The position numbers were made by a program, and so were the translations under genes. 29,711 nucleotides of DNA, from positions 1 through 29,711 of IMG/VR virus record IMGVR_UViG_3300031812_000143; one strand, written 5' to 3'. The DNA is from a virus. The notes under the pieces are model-generated. The model saw nothing but the letters and a program-made list of their open reading frames with translations, was not told where the DNA came from and did no database searches. This document shows positions 1 through 7,848 of the stretch, one piece after another (within the stretch, counting starts at the first letter, position 1; every line of letters starts with the position of its first letter).

Positions 1-267
1 TACCTATTAACTTCTGGTCATGATTTGGACGTTTGTGCGTTGGTTTATCCATTTATATCGCACGGCATATTATTGAACAATATTAATGATTATGATTCTT
101 TGTTGTCACCGCAGAGCAGTGATTATATAAGTTATTTATTGAAAAAACCCGGAGAAAACTACGAAAAAAAGGATTTAGATTATTTATCACAGTTTAGTAT
201 GCGTTTTATAGGCGATATTCATCGTTTTGATTTGTTAGTACGTCGTGTGGTGGGCAAGAACTTGTAG
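1..267 (+). CDS. C-terminal part of an unknown protein (cut by window edge)
   Basis: The frame is open from the first base and ends with TAG at 265-267, so this is the last 88 codons of a gene that starts outside the window. The TTG at 25 is only an internal codon and should not be taken as a start. The peptide is mixed polar and hydrophobic with aromatic residues (for example VYPFISHGILLNN) and no motif I recognise. The next gene is the prohead protease candidate; 93 bases separate them, holding a promoter-like box at 349. In many phages the gene before the protease codes for a portal or head protein, but nothing seen here supports that for this fragment. Function unknown. Confidence 0.75.
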   Translation, partial: YLLTSGHDLDVCALVYPFISHGILLNNINDYDSLLSPQSSDYISYLLKKPGENYEKKDLDYLSQFSMRFIGDIHRFDLLVRRVVGKNL

Positions 268-348
268 CTTTCTTTAACACTATGTAGAAAAGAAGTGCTA
301 ACTGCGCGAGAACACGCTTGGCATCCACGTAATATTGTGTTCTTGTTA

Positions 349-356
349 GTATATTT
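349..356 (+). promoter_or_regulatory. Late-promoter-like box GTATATTT, 4 nt before a start codon
   Basis: GTATATTT is followed by the spacer TCTC and then ATG at 361. The same box with the same 4-nt spacing occurs before the starts at 1389, 10349 (minus) and 10383 (CTATATTT). It resembles the Bacteroidota -7 element TAnnTTTG without the final G. If it is a -7/-10 element, transcription would begin at about the ATG. It lies inside the longer GTG-start reading of the next gene, which argues for the ATG start. Confidence 0.55.
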
Positions 357-360
357 TCTC

Positions 361-876
361 ATGGAGATAAAGGCCAGAATTTTGCCTATCGAGCAGAAAG
401 CATCAGATGGAAGTATATTTCCGCGTAAGGTATTAATAGACTACTTGGAATCCGATACCTACAAGCATCGGATTGCAACTAGAACATGTCTTGGGAGTAT
501 AACACACGGTAATAGAGATCAGAAAACAAACAAGTATAGTTTAGTACCTGCCGTTGATCAGATGCTTTTAAACATGATGATTACGCATTATGTATCTAAG
601 ATGTTTATAGAGGGAGACTGGCTATGTGGTATGCTCGTGCTATTACCTGTTGAACCCTTCGAGAGTACACATATCGGTGATTGGATCAAAATGATACGGG
701 GATTAGTCATGTCGGGTATTGAACTACCTGTTTCAGCTGTAGTAGTCGGTGAATGGCAAAAAGATGTTTGCACTAAGATATACGACATCCCAGGCGTTGA
801 TTTTACACTAGACCCAGGTTTCAAAAAAGCTGGACTAGTACTTAGACCAGATAAGACGTTTAGTAGAAAGAGATAA
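361..876 (+). CDS. Prohead maturation protease candidate (T4 gp21-like)
   Basis: Probably the serine protease that cleaves scaffold and capsid proteins during head maturation. Seen: after an N-terminal strand (MEIKARILPIE) comes DGSIFPRKVL, like the N-G-R-x-Y-P segment of gp21-type proteases. Then GSITHG (His49) fits the catalytic histidine region (GELdHP in relatives), ITHYVSKMFIEGDWLCG fits the conserved 'vSH.I..lw.eG..v.G' strand pair, and SGIELPVSAVV (Ser125) fits the serine motif G-x-S-S. The length of 171 aa is close to a bare protease domain. A GTG start at 295 would add 22 residues. I prefer the ATG at 361 because it follows the box at 349-356 and leaves the domain complete. The stop overlaps the next start by one base (TAATG). 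The family match is by eye; the His/Ser pair is the main support. Confidence 0.5.
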   Translation: MEIKARILPIEQKASDGSIFPRKVLIDYLESDTYKHRIATRTCLGSITHGNRDQKTNKYSLVPAVDQMLLNMMITHYVSKMFIEGDWLCGMLVLLPVEPFESTHIGDWIKMIRGLVMSGIELPVSAVVVGEWQKDVCTKIYDIPGVDFTLDPGFKKAGLVLRPDKTFSRKR

Positions 877-1370
877 TGTTCAGAAAAAACAATGTTAGAC
901 GTAACCGTGCAATACCATATTACATAAAGCTCAGGGGAGACGAATTTAGAATCGTACAACCAGAAAATGGGCATATCCAGCCATTAATAGTAAGAACTCT
1001 GAATAATAGTAATTACCCAGACAATCTACTTGAGGCGAGTATTATTTACGAGCCAATATACGATAACATAGATATAGACCATAACGACACAGTATTTTGG
1101 AATGTGAGACAGGTAAATATAAATATCATGGATATCTGTGAGGTAAGTAGTAGTACTGTAATTAATGTAACAACACCTGACGATGGTGGTGGAGGCGGTG
1201 GAGGCGGCGGCGGCGGCGGAGGTGGAGGAGGCGGCGGCGGCGGCGGTGGGGGAGGTACAGGGGATTACATGATGTGTTACGACGCCGACAAAGATGGTGT
1301 TCCGCCAACTGACCAAATCGGTGGTGGCAACTCTGGCGGAGGCCGTGAGCCAAAACGCAGGTACGAATAA
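876..1370 (+). CDS. Polyglycine protein with a calcium-loop-like C-terminus; probable virion or tail protein
   Basis: 164 aa. Residues 1-103 are a polar domain of unknown fold (MFRKNNVRRNRAIPYYIKLRG start). Next is an unbroken run of 24 glycines encoded at 1185-1256, then TGDYMMCYDADKDGVPPTD, where DADKDG spaces its acidic residues like a thrombospondin type-3 or EF-hand calcium loop, and finally a basic tail ending KRRYE. The Gly codons mix GGT, GGA, GGC and GGG, so the run is not a simple slipped triplet. Long Gly tracts are known in phage adhesins and minor tail proteins, where they can pack as polyglycine-II helices or act as flexible linkers. The gene overlaps the protease stop by one base and should share its transcript. 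A tail-tip or linker role is inferred, not shown. Confidence 0.7.
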   Translation: MFRKNNVRRNRAIPYYIKLRGDEFRIVQPENGHIQPLIVRTLNNSNYPDNLLEASIIYEPIYDNIDIDHNDTVFWNVRQVNINIMDICEVSSSTVINVTTPDDGGGGGGGGGGGGGGGGGGGGGGGGTGDYMMCYDADKDGVPPTDQIGGGNSGGGREPKRRYE

Positions 1371-1376
1371 ATATAA

Positions 1377-1384
1377 GTATATTT
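1377..1384 (+). promoter_or_regulatory. Late-promoter-like box GTATATTT before the 292-aa gene
   Basis: GTATATTT, spacer CCAT, then ATG at 1389: the same box and 4-nt spacing as at 349-356. It lies in the 18-nt gap after the polyglycine gene, in AT-rich DNA (ATAAATATAA precedes it). Confidence 0.55.
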
Positions 1385-1388
1385 CCAT

Positions 1389-2267
1389 ATGACTAATATT
1401 CCTAATAGAGCGATAGCAGAACATTTATCTAAAATGAGCTACTGTGTCAGCCTCAGTCCTGTGGCTACTGTTCAATTCCCAAACAGGATCTCATATGCTA
1501 ACTACCCATTTGTTAATAATCAGAAGCCACCAGGGGCTATACTAAACTTTTTGTTGTTATTCAGACACCTGAACAATGGAGAAGATAATACAGGAAACGA
1601 TACAGAAAATACTTGTTGTCGTGCAGGGTTTGACCAAAATGACATAATAGTTAATAATAAGATCAGGTATATAATTAGCAACGTAAAGGATATAGATCAA
1701 AGGCTAAGTTACGATTTCAAATACGATTTGATACGATATAATACTATATATAACATGACACAAGAAGATTTTGCAGTCGGTACTTACATATTTATTCCCG
1801 AATCTTATGTTTGGTATCTGAGTACTGAGCATCCTAATCGCACTGGGATGATAGTGAAGTTGCAGGCTCGTACCGATAGTGGTAGTGGGAGGCCATTGCA
1901 TAGTATTATAGGCACAAACGCCTTACCTAACCACATGTTAGTACTGGCTTGTATTGCCCTTCAATCTGGTTATTCCCAGTCGCTTGAAACTGTGAATGGT
2001 AATAACATTGAAATAGTTGACTTAGCATATATGCCTATACTATGCAGTGTTGATGAACAAATTATTAAAGACGTCATGTATAGTCATGGCTTTGTTTTGG
2101 AGTTTAGTTTGCCAATAGAGTTTGAGGTAAGGGATGTAGATCGAGTTAGAGTAATTAGTTACGACCGTGTACTTTTAGGGAATGCTTACTTTGCATCTAG
2201 TGGTGGGCCTGTTGCAAACTATATTGTACAGCCGTATCGTACTATTAGGTTTTTGAACGGGGCGTAG
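1389..2267 (+). CDS. Unknown 292-aa protein, possibly structural
   Basis: I do not recognise this protein. It starts at the ATG 4 nt after the box at 1377-1384. There is no signal peptide, membrane segment or catalytic motif. The sequence looks like a beta-rich globular protein, with hydrophobic strands such as TGMIVKLQAR, HMLVLACIAL and FVLEFSLPIEFEV between polar turns. Two adjacent cysteines (TCCRAGF) sit near residue 77. The C-terminus (ANYIVQPYRTIRFLNG) resembles the final strand of many virion proteins. Its position after the protease and polyglycine genes, under a late-type box, suggests a head or tail component, by inference only. Confidence 0.7.
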   Translation: MTNIPNRAIAEHLSKMSYCVSLSPVATVQFPNRISYANYPFVNNQKPPGAILNFLLLFRHLNNGEDNTGNDTENTCCRAGFDQNDIIVNNKIRYIISNVKDIDQRLSYDFKYDLIRYNTIYNMTQEDFAVGTYIFIPESYVWYLSTEHPNRTGMIVKLQARTDSGSGRPLHSIIGTNALPNHMLVLACIALQSGYSQSLETVNGNNIEIVDLAYMPILCSVDEQIIKDVMYSHGFVLEFSLPIEFEVRDVDRVRVISYDRVLLGNAYFASSGGPVANYIVQPYRTIRFLNGA

Positions 2268-2270
2268 AGT

Positions 2271-2333
2271 ATGACGGCACGTTGGCCAATTTTCTATACC
2301 TTGCGACTGCGGGTGAGTATACAGGTACCATGA
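2271..2333 (+). other. Possible 20-codon leader ORF overlapping the helicase start
   Basis: An ATG at 2271, three bases after the previous stop, opens 20 codons (MTARWPIFYTLRLRVSIQVP) and ends at TGA 2331-2333. That TGA overlaps the ATG at 2330 in an ATGA junction. Such junctions couple translation elsewhere in this window (5700, 25055, 26833), so this short frame may deliver ribosomes to the helicase. An ORF of 20 codons can easily arise by chance. Confidence 0.3.
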
Positions 2334-4147
2334 GCAGCCTAGATACATCTAAGGCCGACCTACTTCGGCAGGCCTTCTCGAAAATACCTGTAAAAGCAGT
2401 CAACTATTATCAAAACAAACCTTTGTATCTTACAGTAACTGTACAAGATAACATATGCGCTATAAGGCTTCCATATGTACATAATGCTAATACACAAGAT
2501 TTTATCGTTATAAAGGATGCTCTTAAGAAATATAGTTTTAAGTATAATCCTGCGCCTGATAATATTTGGCGTGGGGACAAGCGGCAGTTTGCCCTTTTTG
2601 CGTCGCAGTACTTTGAGTACCTAAGCATAGAAGCTCGCATCATAGCATACGAGTTAGGTGCAAAGAATAGGTATATAGACGCTATCAACGAAAAACTGCA
2701 ACAACTAGAAACGAATGCAAACGAAAGTTTAGATATACCCATCCCCGATAGTATAGCTAAGTCAGTCAGTAAGGATATTGAAATGGTTAAGGGTTTGATA
2801 CCTAGTCTGCGAGATTATCAGGTAGAGGGTGTGAGGCATATTCTGTTAGCTTATAACAATGGGAAGAAAGGATTTCTGTTATGCGACGAACAAGGACTAG
2901 GTAAAACAGTACAAACTATTGCATTCCTGCTAGCAACATATCGTAAGGGTATGACGGTCGTCATAATGGCGCCGGACGTAATGATTCAAGAATGGTACGA
3001 TAGAATTGTAGAGTTTGACATACAGCGTTTTTTATTGACAAGAGTAACTTTAAAAAATCCGTTACCGCAAAGGATAAATATTATCAATTACGCTTCTCTT
3101 ACAGCTAAGAGTAAGCTGCCTTCTCTTTTGAATCTACAACCAGACATTATAGTATTTGATGAAATACAGAATTTAAAAAGTCTAAAATCCAAGCGTGTTA
3201 AGAATGTAATGCCATTAGCCAGTAAGGCTAGATTTATTCTAGGTCTTACTGGGACGCTTGTTAAGAATAGGCCAGTAGAGGCTTACAATATATTACGCTT
3301 GCTTGATATGTTGCCCAATGGAATAAAAGATGTAGTAAAGTTTATAAAGAATTTTGAAGGTGAGACAGCGGCGTACTATTATAGGACAGGTAATCATTCT
3401 CGTTATTATCGTACGATAGAAGCCGAGAAAGCAGCCAGCCTTATAACTTATGTAAAGAGTACGCAGCAATACATAAGGCGATTAAAGAAGGAAGTGTTAT
3501 CCGAGTTACCTGCTAAGAGTCGTATCTTTGTTAACATAGATATTGCTAATCCATCGGATACTCATCTTATGGAAGCTATTAGTGAGGAAGCTAAGATTAA
3601 GAGTATGTTGGAAGCTAACCTTAAACTACCAAGAGACATCGCTTTGCGTATTTCTACCTATCGTCGCCTTATAGGCATTGAAAAAGCTCGTTGGGTTGTC
3701 AGCTATATACTAAATAAGTTTGATGGTAAAAATAAGTTTATTGTTTATGCCCATCATAACGAAGTTATAGATTATATTAAGATGAAGTTGTCAGAGGCAT
3801 GGTCTGATTATGAGATTTATGTTATTGATGGGCGGGTTTCTAGGGCTGAGAGAGCTAGGGCGGTCGCTGCTTTTCAATCTAGCGCGGCCGAGAAAGCCAT
3901 TATCATCGCTTCATTAGCTGTAGCCTCGGAGGGACTGACCCTAACCGCTACCGACGAAATAGTATTTGCAGAAACAGATTGGGTGCCAGCAACTATGCTA
4001 CAAGCCGAAGACCGAATTCACCGTTTCTCACAAAAATCCAATAAATGTACCTACCACTACATAATAGCTATTGGAACATTAGATCAATACATATATAATG
4101 TTATTAGACAAAAGGAACGCTACCTAAAATACATAAATACTCAATAA
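2330..4147 (+). CDS. SNF2-family DNA helicase/translocase
   Basis: An ATP-driven superfamily 2 motor that moves along double-stranded DNA. Numbering is from the ATG at 2330 (605 aa). An N-terminal domain of about 160 residues is followed by the Q-like segment LRDYQVEGV, Walker A DEQGLGKT (186-193), the motif II position VFDEIQ (DEIQ at 277-280, where most SNF2 proteins have DEAH), motif III GLTGT (305-309), and a helicase C domain with EGLTLTATDEIVF and motif VI QAEDRIHRFSQ (from 558). A TTG start at 2282 would add 16 residues. ATG 2330 is preferred because it forms an ATGA junction with the short upstream frame. The next gene follows after one base. Phage SNF2 proteins have been proposed to act in replication, recombination or transcription; the partner is unknown here. 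Confidence 0.92.
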   Translation: MSSLDTSKADLLRQAFSKIPVKAVNYYQNKPLYLTVTVQDNICAIRLPYVHNANTQDFIVIKDALKKYSFKYNPAPDNIWRGDKRQFALFASQYFEYLSIEARIIAYELGAKNRYIDAINEKLQQLETNANESLDIPIPDSIAKSVSKDIEMVKGLIPSLRDYQVEGVRHILLAYNNGKKGFLLCDEQGLGKTVQTIAFLLATYRKGMTVVIMAPDVMIQEWYDRIVEFDIQRFLLTRVTLKNPLPQRINIINYASLTAKSKLPSLLNLQPDIIVFDEIQNLKSLKSKRVKNVMPLASKARFILGLTGTLVKNRPVEAYNILRLLDMLPNGIKDVVKFIKNFEGETAAYYYRTGNHSRYYRTIEAEKAASLITYVKSTQQYIRRLKKEVLSELPAKSRIFVNIDIANPSDTHLMEAISEEAKIKSMLEANLKLPRDIALRISTYRRLIGIEKARWVVSYILNKFDGKNKFIVYAHHNEVIDYIKMKLSEAWSDYEIYVIDGRVSRAERARAVAAFQSSAAEKAIIIASLAVASEGLTLTATDEIVFAETDWVPATMLQAEDRIHRFSQKSNKCTYHYIIAIGTLDQYIYNVIRQKERYLKYINTQ

Positions 4148-4148
4148 T

Positions 4149-4952
4149 ATGATTACACAATTGGGATATAAAGTTATATTGTATAAAAATCTCAGTATTG
4201 ATAAGCCTATAAAAACTAACTTACTCGTAAAAGAAAACATAAAAACATTATTGGACATACACAAAAACTTTAGTTATTACGATTTAGTAAATGTGTTTGG
4301 GATTTTGAATGAGAGATGGTCGCCTCAAGTTAGGAATCAGGTTTCGGAAAGATACTTAGACTTAGGTATAATAGAGCAAAAAAATGATAAAATTAGACTC
4401 ACACATCATGCACTCAAGATTGGTATAGAATACCTAATAATATACGGAATAGTAAGAACCTGTACTGATACCACACTAAATACCTATATAGAAAATCAAA
4501 TAAGCAAGAGCGTTGGGAGAGCAAGTAGTCTAAATAAAACAGCTATGGTGCAATTTTTAAATCTCATGGGTCTAACATACGATGAGTCTTATGAATACGA
4601 TTTTTATTTAGATTTGATAGCTAACATTGTTAATTCTCTACATACTCCATATCGTCCATTAGCGAGTAAAATGAGATTAGGTAATAATCAGCTAGTAGAG
4701 GCGTTGTATTTGTATAACCGTCTGCGATTTTGGGTATCGAGTAAAGATATAAAGACTGAACTGATCACACAGCTGTTATTAAACGGTATGTTAGATTATA
4801 AGCATAGTAATGGATTAGACTTATTTCGGCTCAATAGTTCAGGGCAAGCATTTGTCACGCACAAATACGCTCTGAAAATCCATAACATAGTTTATGGAAG
4901 ACAAAAAGTAGAAGTACCTACATTCTTTGTTTATGACTATGTGTTACTTTAA
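4149..4952 (+). CDS. Unknown 267-aa protein, possible winged-helix region
   Basis: Not recognised. It follows the helicase stop by one base, so it is co-transcribed with it. The sequence is mostly helical and polar. Residues ~35-85 (NIKTLLDIHKNFSYYDLVNVFG...RYLDLGIIEQKNDKIRLT) read like a helix-helix-helix-wing unit: two helices, then a ..LG-I-E...-K-I-R-LT hairpin typical of winged-helix folds. A second, similar pattern may follow near residues 195-235 (SKDIKTELITQLLLNGML...GLDLFRLNSSG). A DNA- or protein-binding accessory to the helicase is possible but unproven. No catalytic residues are evident. Confidence 0.75.
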   Translation: MITQLGYKVILYKNLSIDKPIKTNLLVKENIKTLLDIHKNFSYYDLVNVFGILNERWSPQVRNQVSERYLDLGIIEQKNDKIRLTHHALKIGIEYLIIYGIVRTCTDTTLNTYIENQISKSVGRASSLNKTAMVQFLNLMGLTYDESYEYDFYLDLIANIVNSLHTPYRPLASKMRLGNNQLVEALYLYNRLRFWVSSKDIKTELITQLLLNGMLDYKHSNGLDLFRLNSSGQAFVTHKYALKIHNIVYGRQKVEVPTFFVYDYVLL

Positions 4953-4961
4953 TGAATATTA

Positions 4962-4969
4962 GTATATTT
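4962..4969 (+). promoter_or_regulatory. Late-promoter-like box GTATATTT before the 242-aa gene
   Basis: GTATATTT lies in the 22-nt gap between two plus-strand genes and 5 nt before ATG 4975. The ATG at 4970 touches the box but is in another frame that does not give the long protein. Confidence 0.5.
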
Positions 4970-4974
4970 ATGGC

Positions 4975-5703
4975 ATGCCAGGGTATCTCTTCTACTATCA
5001 TAGACAGACTCCAATCATTAACCTGCCAAACTTACATGAGATTTTAAATAATTCTGGTAATCCCAGCATTGTTTCGTACGAACGGGTTACGGATTTTGGT
5101 ATTGTCCCGTTTTTGTTTGTTGAGGGACTGCCAGCTAATCCACATTATGACCTTGCGGCAAAGGTCAGAGAACATCTAAAAAAACAAAATGTAGAATCAG
5201 GAAAGATAAAAGTTATAACCTACCAAAGGGATGAACTATATCAATACAGCCAGTCCCGTATCCCTTGGCATTATATAGGACCTAAACTTGTAAAACAAAA
5301 AATAAATATAGAGCAAATAAACAAGAGGATCGACAAGATTACTTTAGACAAAGCAGAGGTGGTCTTTTTAGAAAGTAGTAAAGCGGGGAAAGAACTATTA
5401 GGGCATCTAACGGGAAAAGACGCGGACGCAGTGGAGATGCTGAAATTCTTCTTAGATAGAACATCTCAGAAACTAAAAATGGAGGTGCCAATAAAAGACT
5501 ACGACTTACTTTATGATATGCTGTACGACGTATACGAATACTATATATGGCATGGTGTAAGAAGTGAAATAGATAACTTCCATACTCTGATAGAAAACTT
5601 TTATCGTTACTACTTACTGAATAAACTACCCAAAGTTGTAGGATTATACTGGTTAGACACCTATTACGATCCAAGCACGCTAGTAACCCAAATCCAACTA
5701 TGA
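4975..5703 (+). CDS. Unknown 242-aa protein
   Basis: Not recognised. It starts 5 nt after a late-type box. The N-terminal ~85 residues alternate strands and turns (MPGYLFYYHRQTPIINLPNL; FGIVPFLFVEG), then basic helical segments follow (KLVKQKINIEQINKRIDKITLDKAEVVF). The C-terminal third is strongly aromatic and acidic (KDYDLLYDMLYDVYEYYIW). No signal peptide or membrane helix. The TGA stop overlaps the next ATG (ATGA at 5700-5703), so the two products are probably made together and may interact. The promoter box suggests late expression and a morphogenesis role, by inference. Confidence 0.75.
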   Translation: MPGYLFYYHRQTPIINLPNLHEILNNSGNPSIVSYERVTDFGIVPFLFVEGLPANPHYDLAAKVREHLKKQNVESGKIKVITYQRDELYQYSQSRIPWHYIGPKLVKQKINIEQINKRIDKITLDKAEVVFLESSKAGKELLGHLTGKDADAVEMLKFFLDRTSQKLKMEVPIKDYDLLYDMLYDVYEYYIWHGVRSEIDNFHTLIENFYRYYLLNKLPKVVGLYWLDTYYDPSTLVTQIQL

Positions 5704-6365
5704 CGGTGCTGAAAACGGAAGAACTCTTCGTAAAATTCGTAGACTCAGATAGTTTCATCATACCATACCGTCTAAAGGATTTAGGCCAGCTGCTCAAGTC
5801 CAAACAGAATATAACAACAAAGTTTGCAAACTCTCTGAATACAGACATGTATAACTTCTTGAACAACTACTTTGATTTAGAGTATGCTGATCAGGTTACA
5901 GTCGAACAGGTAACTAGAAAGTTACATGGTTACAAAACTGGTGTATATTATATTTTTATGACTTTCTTCGTGAGTTACTATTATCGCTCTTATTATAATA
6001 TCCCGCATGCTTCTGTATTCTTGAAATATAACATTGGATTGGAAGAAGCACTTATGTTTTGGCCTAATATAGTCTGCAAAACAGTAGATATCAGAAAAAA
6101 TATAGTAAATGCTCTCGAGACTAATCAGCTAATAAGTACTATAAGAAAAGTAGATTACTATCTTATCAAAGAAGTAGACGAACTTCTAGGTGTCAGGAAG
6201 TTACTTGGAGTCGGCAGTCAAGAGGTACTTAACAAGATAGCTAAGTACGATCAAGCACTCGCAATAGCCTTCGTAACTCAATCACTGGCTCATAAAATAC
6301 TATTGGACATGGATAAAAAAATAGATACTTTAATAGGTTTAGATGTCTATAAAAATATAGAATAG
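5700..6365 (+). CDS. Unknown 221-aa protein
   Basis: Not recognised. It begins at the ATG of an ATGA overlap with the preceding gene. Mostly helical, with a central aromatic hydrophobic patch (GVYYIFMTFFVSYYYRSYYN) that is too tyrosine-rich and interrupted to be a confident membrane segment. The C-terminal half is a regular Leu/Ile/Lys helix pattern. It ends five bases before the convergent stop of the 490-aa gene (6371), and I see no intrinsic terminator between them, so the transcripts probably run into each other. Confidence 0.75.
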   Translation: MTVLKTEELFVKFVDSDSFIIPYRLKDLGQLLKSKQNITTKFANSLNTDMYNFLNNYFDLEYADQVTVEQVTRKLHGYKTGVYYIFMTFFVSYYYRSYYNIPHASVFLKYNIGLEEALMFWPNIVCKTVDIRKNIVNALETNQLISTIRKVDYYLIKEVDELLGVRKLLGVGSQEVLNKIAKYDQALAIAFVTQSLAHKILLDMDKKIDTLIGLDVYKNIE

Positions 6366-6370
6366 CGCTA

Positions 6371-7843
6371 TCAGCTGTCAAAAAACCTTTGTTCTTTCTG
6401 AAGTATTGTATTATATAAATTACCTATGGATTTGAATTTATCGTCTATATAGTTAGTCACTATATTTATCCTTTTCTTCAATGCATTAACTTTTGTAGCA
6501 AATCTTTGGTCACTAGTTGCGTAATTTTGGTATCTATCTATAATTTTCTCGTGAGTTCTTAACAAAAAGCGCACTTTGCAAAAGTTCCACACCATTTGTA
6601 ATGGGTTTTCATAATCTCTATAATTTGAACGGTCAACTATTCTCTTCATTTCTATAATATCTCTAATACCTAGTTTCAAGAATTCAAAGAAAGACTTTTC
6701 GCCTAACTCGTCGGTGAAAGGTTTTATGAATTTTTTATAGAATAGGTTGTCTCTATCACTTTGTATATTATTGAGTTTTTTTAGAGCTTCATCTATGGTT
6801 TTATTGTCGTGTTTACTATTTGGTTTTTCCATAGCTAAATATAGTAAAAGCATGTAGAACGCAGTTGGAACGTGCAGTACAGCGTACCAGCCTTCTTTAA
6901 ATATCTGTTGTGTTTGAGCGTCTATTTGTAATTTCAGCGCTTTGCATGCGCATTCTGGGCGCAGGGTGTATCCGTTATTAGCATAACCACTCCCTCTTAC
7001 TACACCTGAAAAACCACCATATAACGAGTGCCGCCATAAATGAAAAGAATAAGCCGAGTACCTATAGTCACCTAATAGTGAATCGTAGTAGCTACTAATA
7101 GTATCGTAACTTACACCAGAATTTGAAACTGTCGGGTAATAACTAATAGATATGATTATGTAGTCAGCTATATCGAGGTTGAAGACACTTTTATAGATTC
7201 CGCGTTGGTAGTTGAAATACGATGCTATGCCGAACTGAGTGCCAGAATGGAGTTTATCAATAAATAGTTCTTTTGACATATTCAATATAAGTTGATTACG
7301 ATGTGGGACGTTACCAGCATCTGCAAAAAGGCATTGCTCCCCAGCTTCATTACGTAAAATAAGCAGAACAGAAAATAAAAGATGCGGCTTTGAAAAAACA
7401 TAGTCTATGATATTGCGGATATTGGTTAATTCCGTAATACTATTTGGGGGATTAGATGATTCGAGACCCTCCATCAATATATTCGTAATAGAGTTTTGAG
7501 AGTCGTGGCTCGCAACAAGCCTATTATTGCGTATAAGCTCCTCTGCAACAGCTCCATAACCATTACCATACTTAATTGTCTCACCACCCGATTTAGCCGT
7601 CGTCAAATCGGGTCTAGGGAAAAAGTCAGCTCTCGGTGCTAAAAATATCTCATCAATACCTTTAATTAAAGCAGATGAATCAGAAGATTTTTTAAGGCAT
7701 AATTTAGCATTCATATGTAATAATAGCTCCCCATACATTATGGTAAAAATTTTAGAGCTACATGCATTATTCTCCGCAAGAGACACTGTGTAATTTGTGA
7801 CCGAGGAATTCCCATTACTAATAGCAATATTCTGTAATATCAT
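6371..7843 (-). CDS. Unknown 490-aa protein after TerL; N-terminal half resembles a degenerate PP2C/SpoIIE-type fold
   Basis: Not firmly recognised. It lies 5 bases downstream of terL, where many phages keep a portal, but I see no portal features. By eye, residues ~70-236 follow the order of SpoIIE/RsbU-type PP2C phosphatases. APRADFFPRPD fits the first metal strand, YGNGYGAVAEELI fits 'GDvsGHG.pAAl', a helical stretch leads to LLFSVLLILRNEAG, then LFADAGNVPHRN fits 'yanAGHpPpl', TQFGIASYF fits 'glpLGi', and LDIADYIIISISYY fits 'L.pGD.lllySDG'. The key acidic residues are missing (KYGNG instead of GD-GHG; SISYY instead of SDG), so it would be inactive if related. The C-terminal half is helical, with a charged end that may form a coiled coil. 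The resemblance could be coincidence. Confidence 0.7.
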   Translation of the reverse strand: MILQNIAISNGNSSVTNYTVSLAENNACSSKIFTIMYGELLLHMNAKLCLKKSSDSSALIKGIDEIFLAPRADFFPRPDLTTAKSGGETIKYGNGYGAVAEELIRNNRLVASHDSQNSITNILMEGLESSNPPNSITELTNIRNIIDYVFSKPHLLFSVLLILRNEAGEQCLFADAGNVPHRNQLILNMSKELFIDKLHSGTQFGIASYFNYQRGIYKSVFNLDIADYIIISISYYPTVSNSGVSYDTISSYYDSLLGDYRYSAYSFHLWRHSLYGGFSGVVRGSGYANNGYTLRPECACKALKLQIDAQTQQIFKEGWYAVLHVPTAFYMLLLYLAMEKPNSKHDNKTIDEALKKLNNIQSDRDNLFYKKFIKPFTDELGEKSFFEFLKLGIRDIIEMKRIVDRSNYRDYENPLQMVWNFCKVRFLLRTHEKIIDRYQNYATSDQRFATKVNALKKRINIVTNYIDDKFKSIGNLYNTILQKEQRFFDS

Positions 7844-7848
7844 AGTAG

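Noticed and set aside
413-420. GTATATTT inside the protease gene, and another at 16664-16671 on the plus strand inside the giant gene
   Set aside because: Neither is followed by a start codon at 4-9 nt; such an AT-rich octamer is expected by chance in this sequence.
588-974. Minus-strand 128-aa frame across the protease gene
   Set aside because: Fully antisense to a gene with a recognisable protease pattern; no start signals.
1026-1424. Minus-strand open frames (63 and 132 aa) opposite the polyglycine tract
   Set aside because: They are the mirror of a GC-rich Gly-codon run, giving Ala- or Arg/His-rich low complexity; no promoter box or conserved features.
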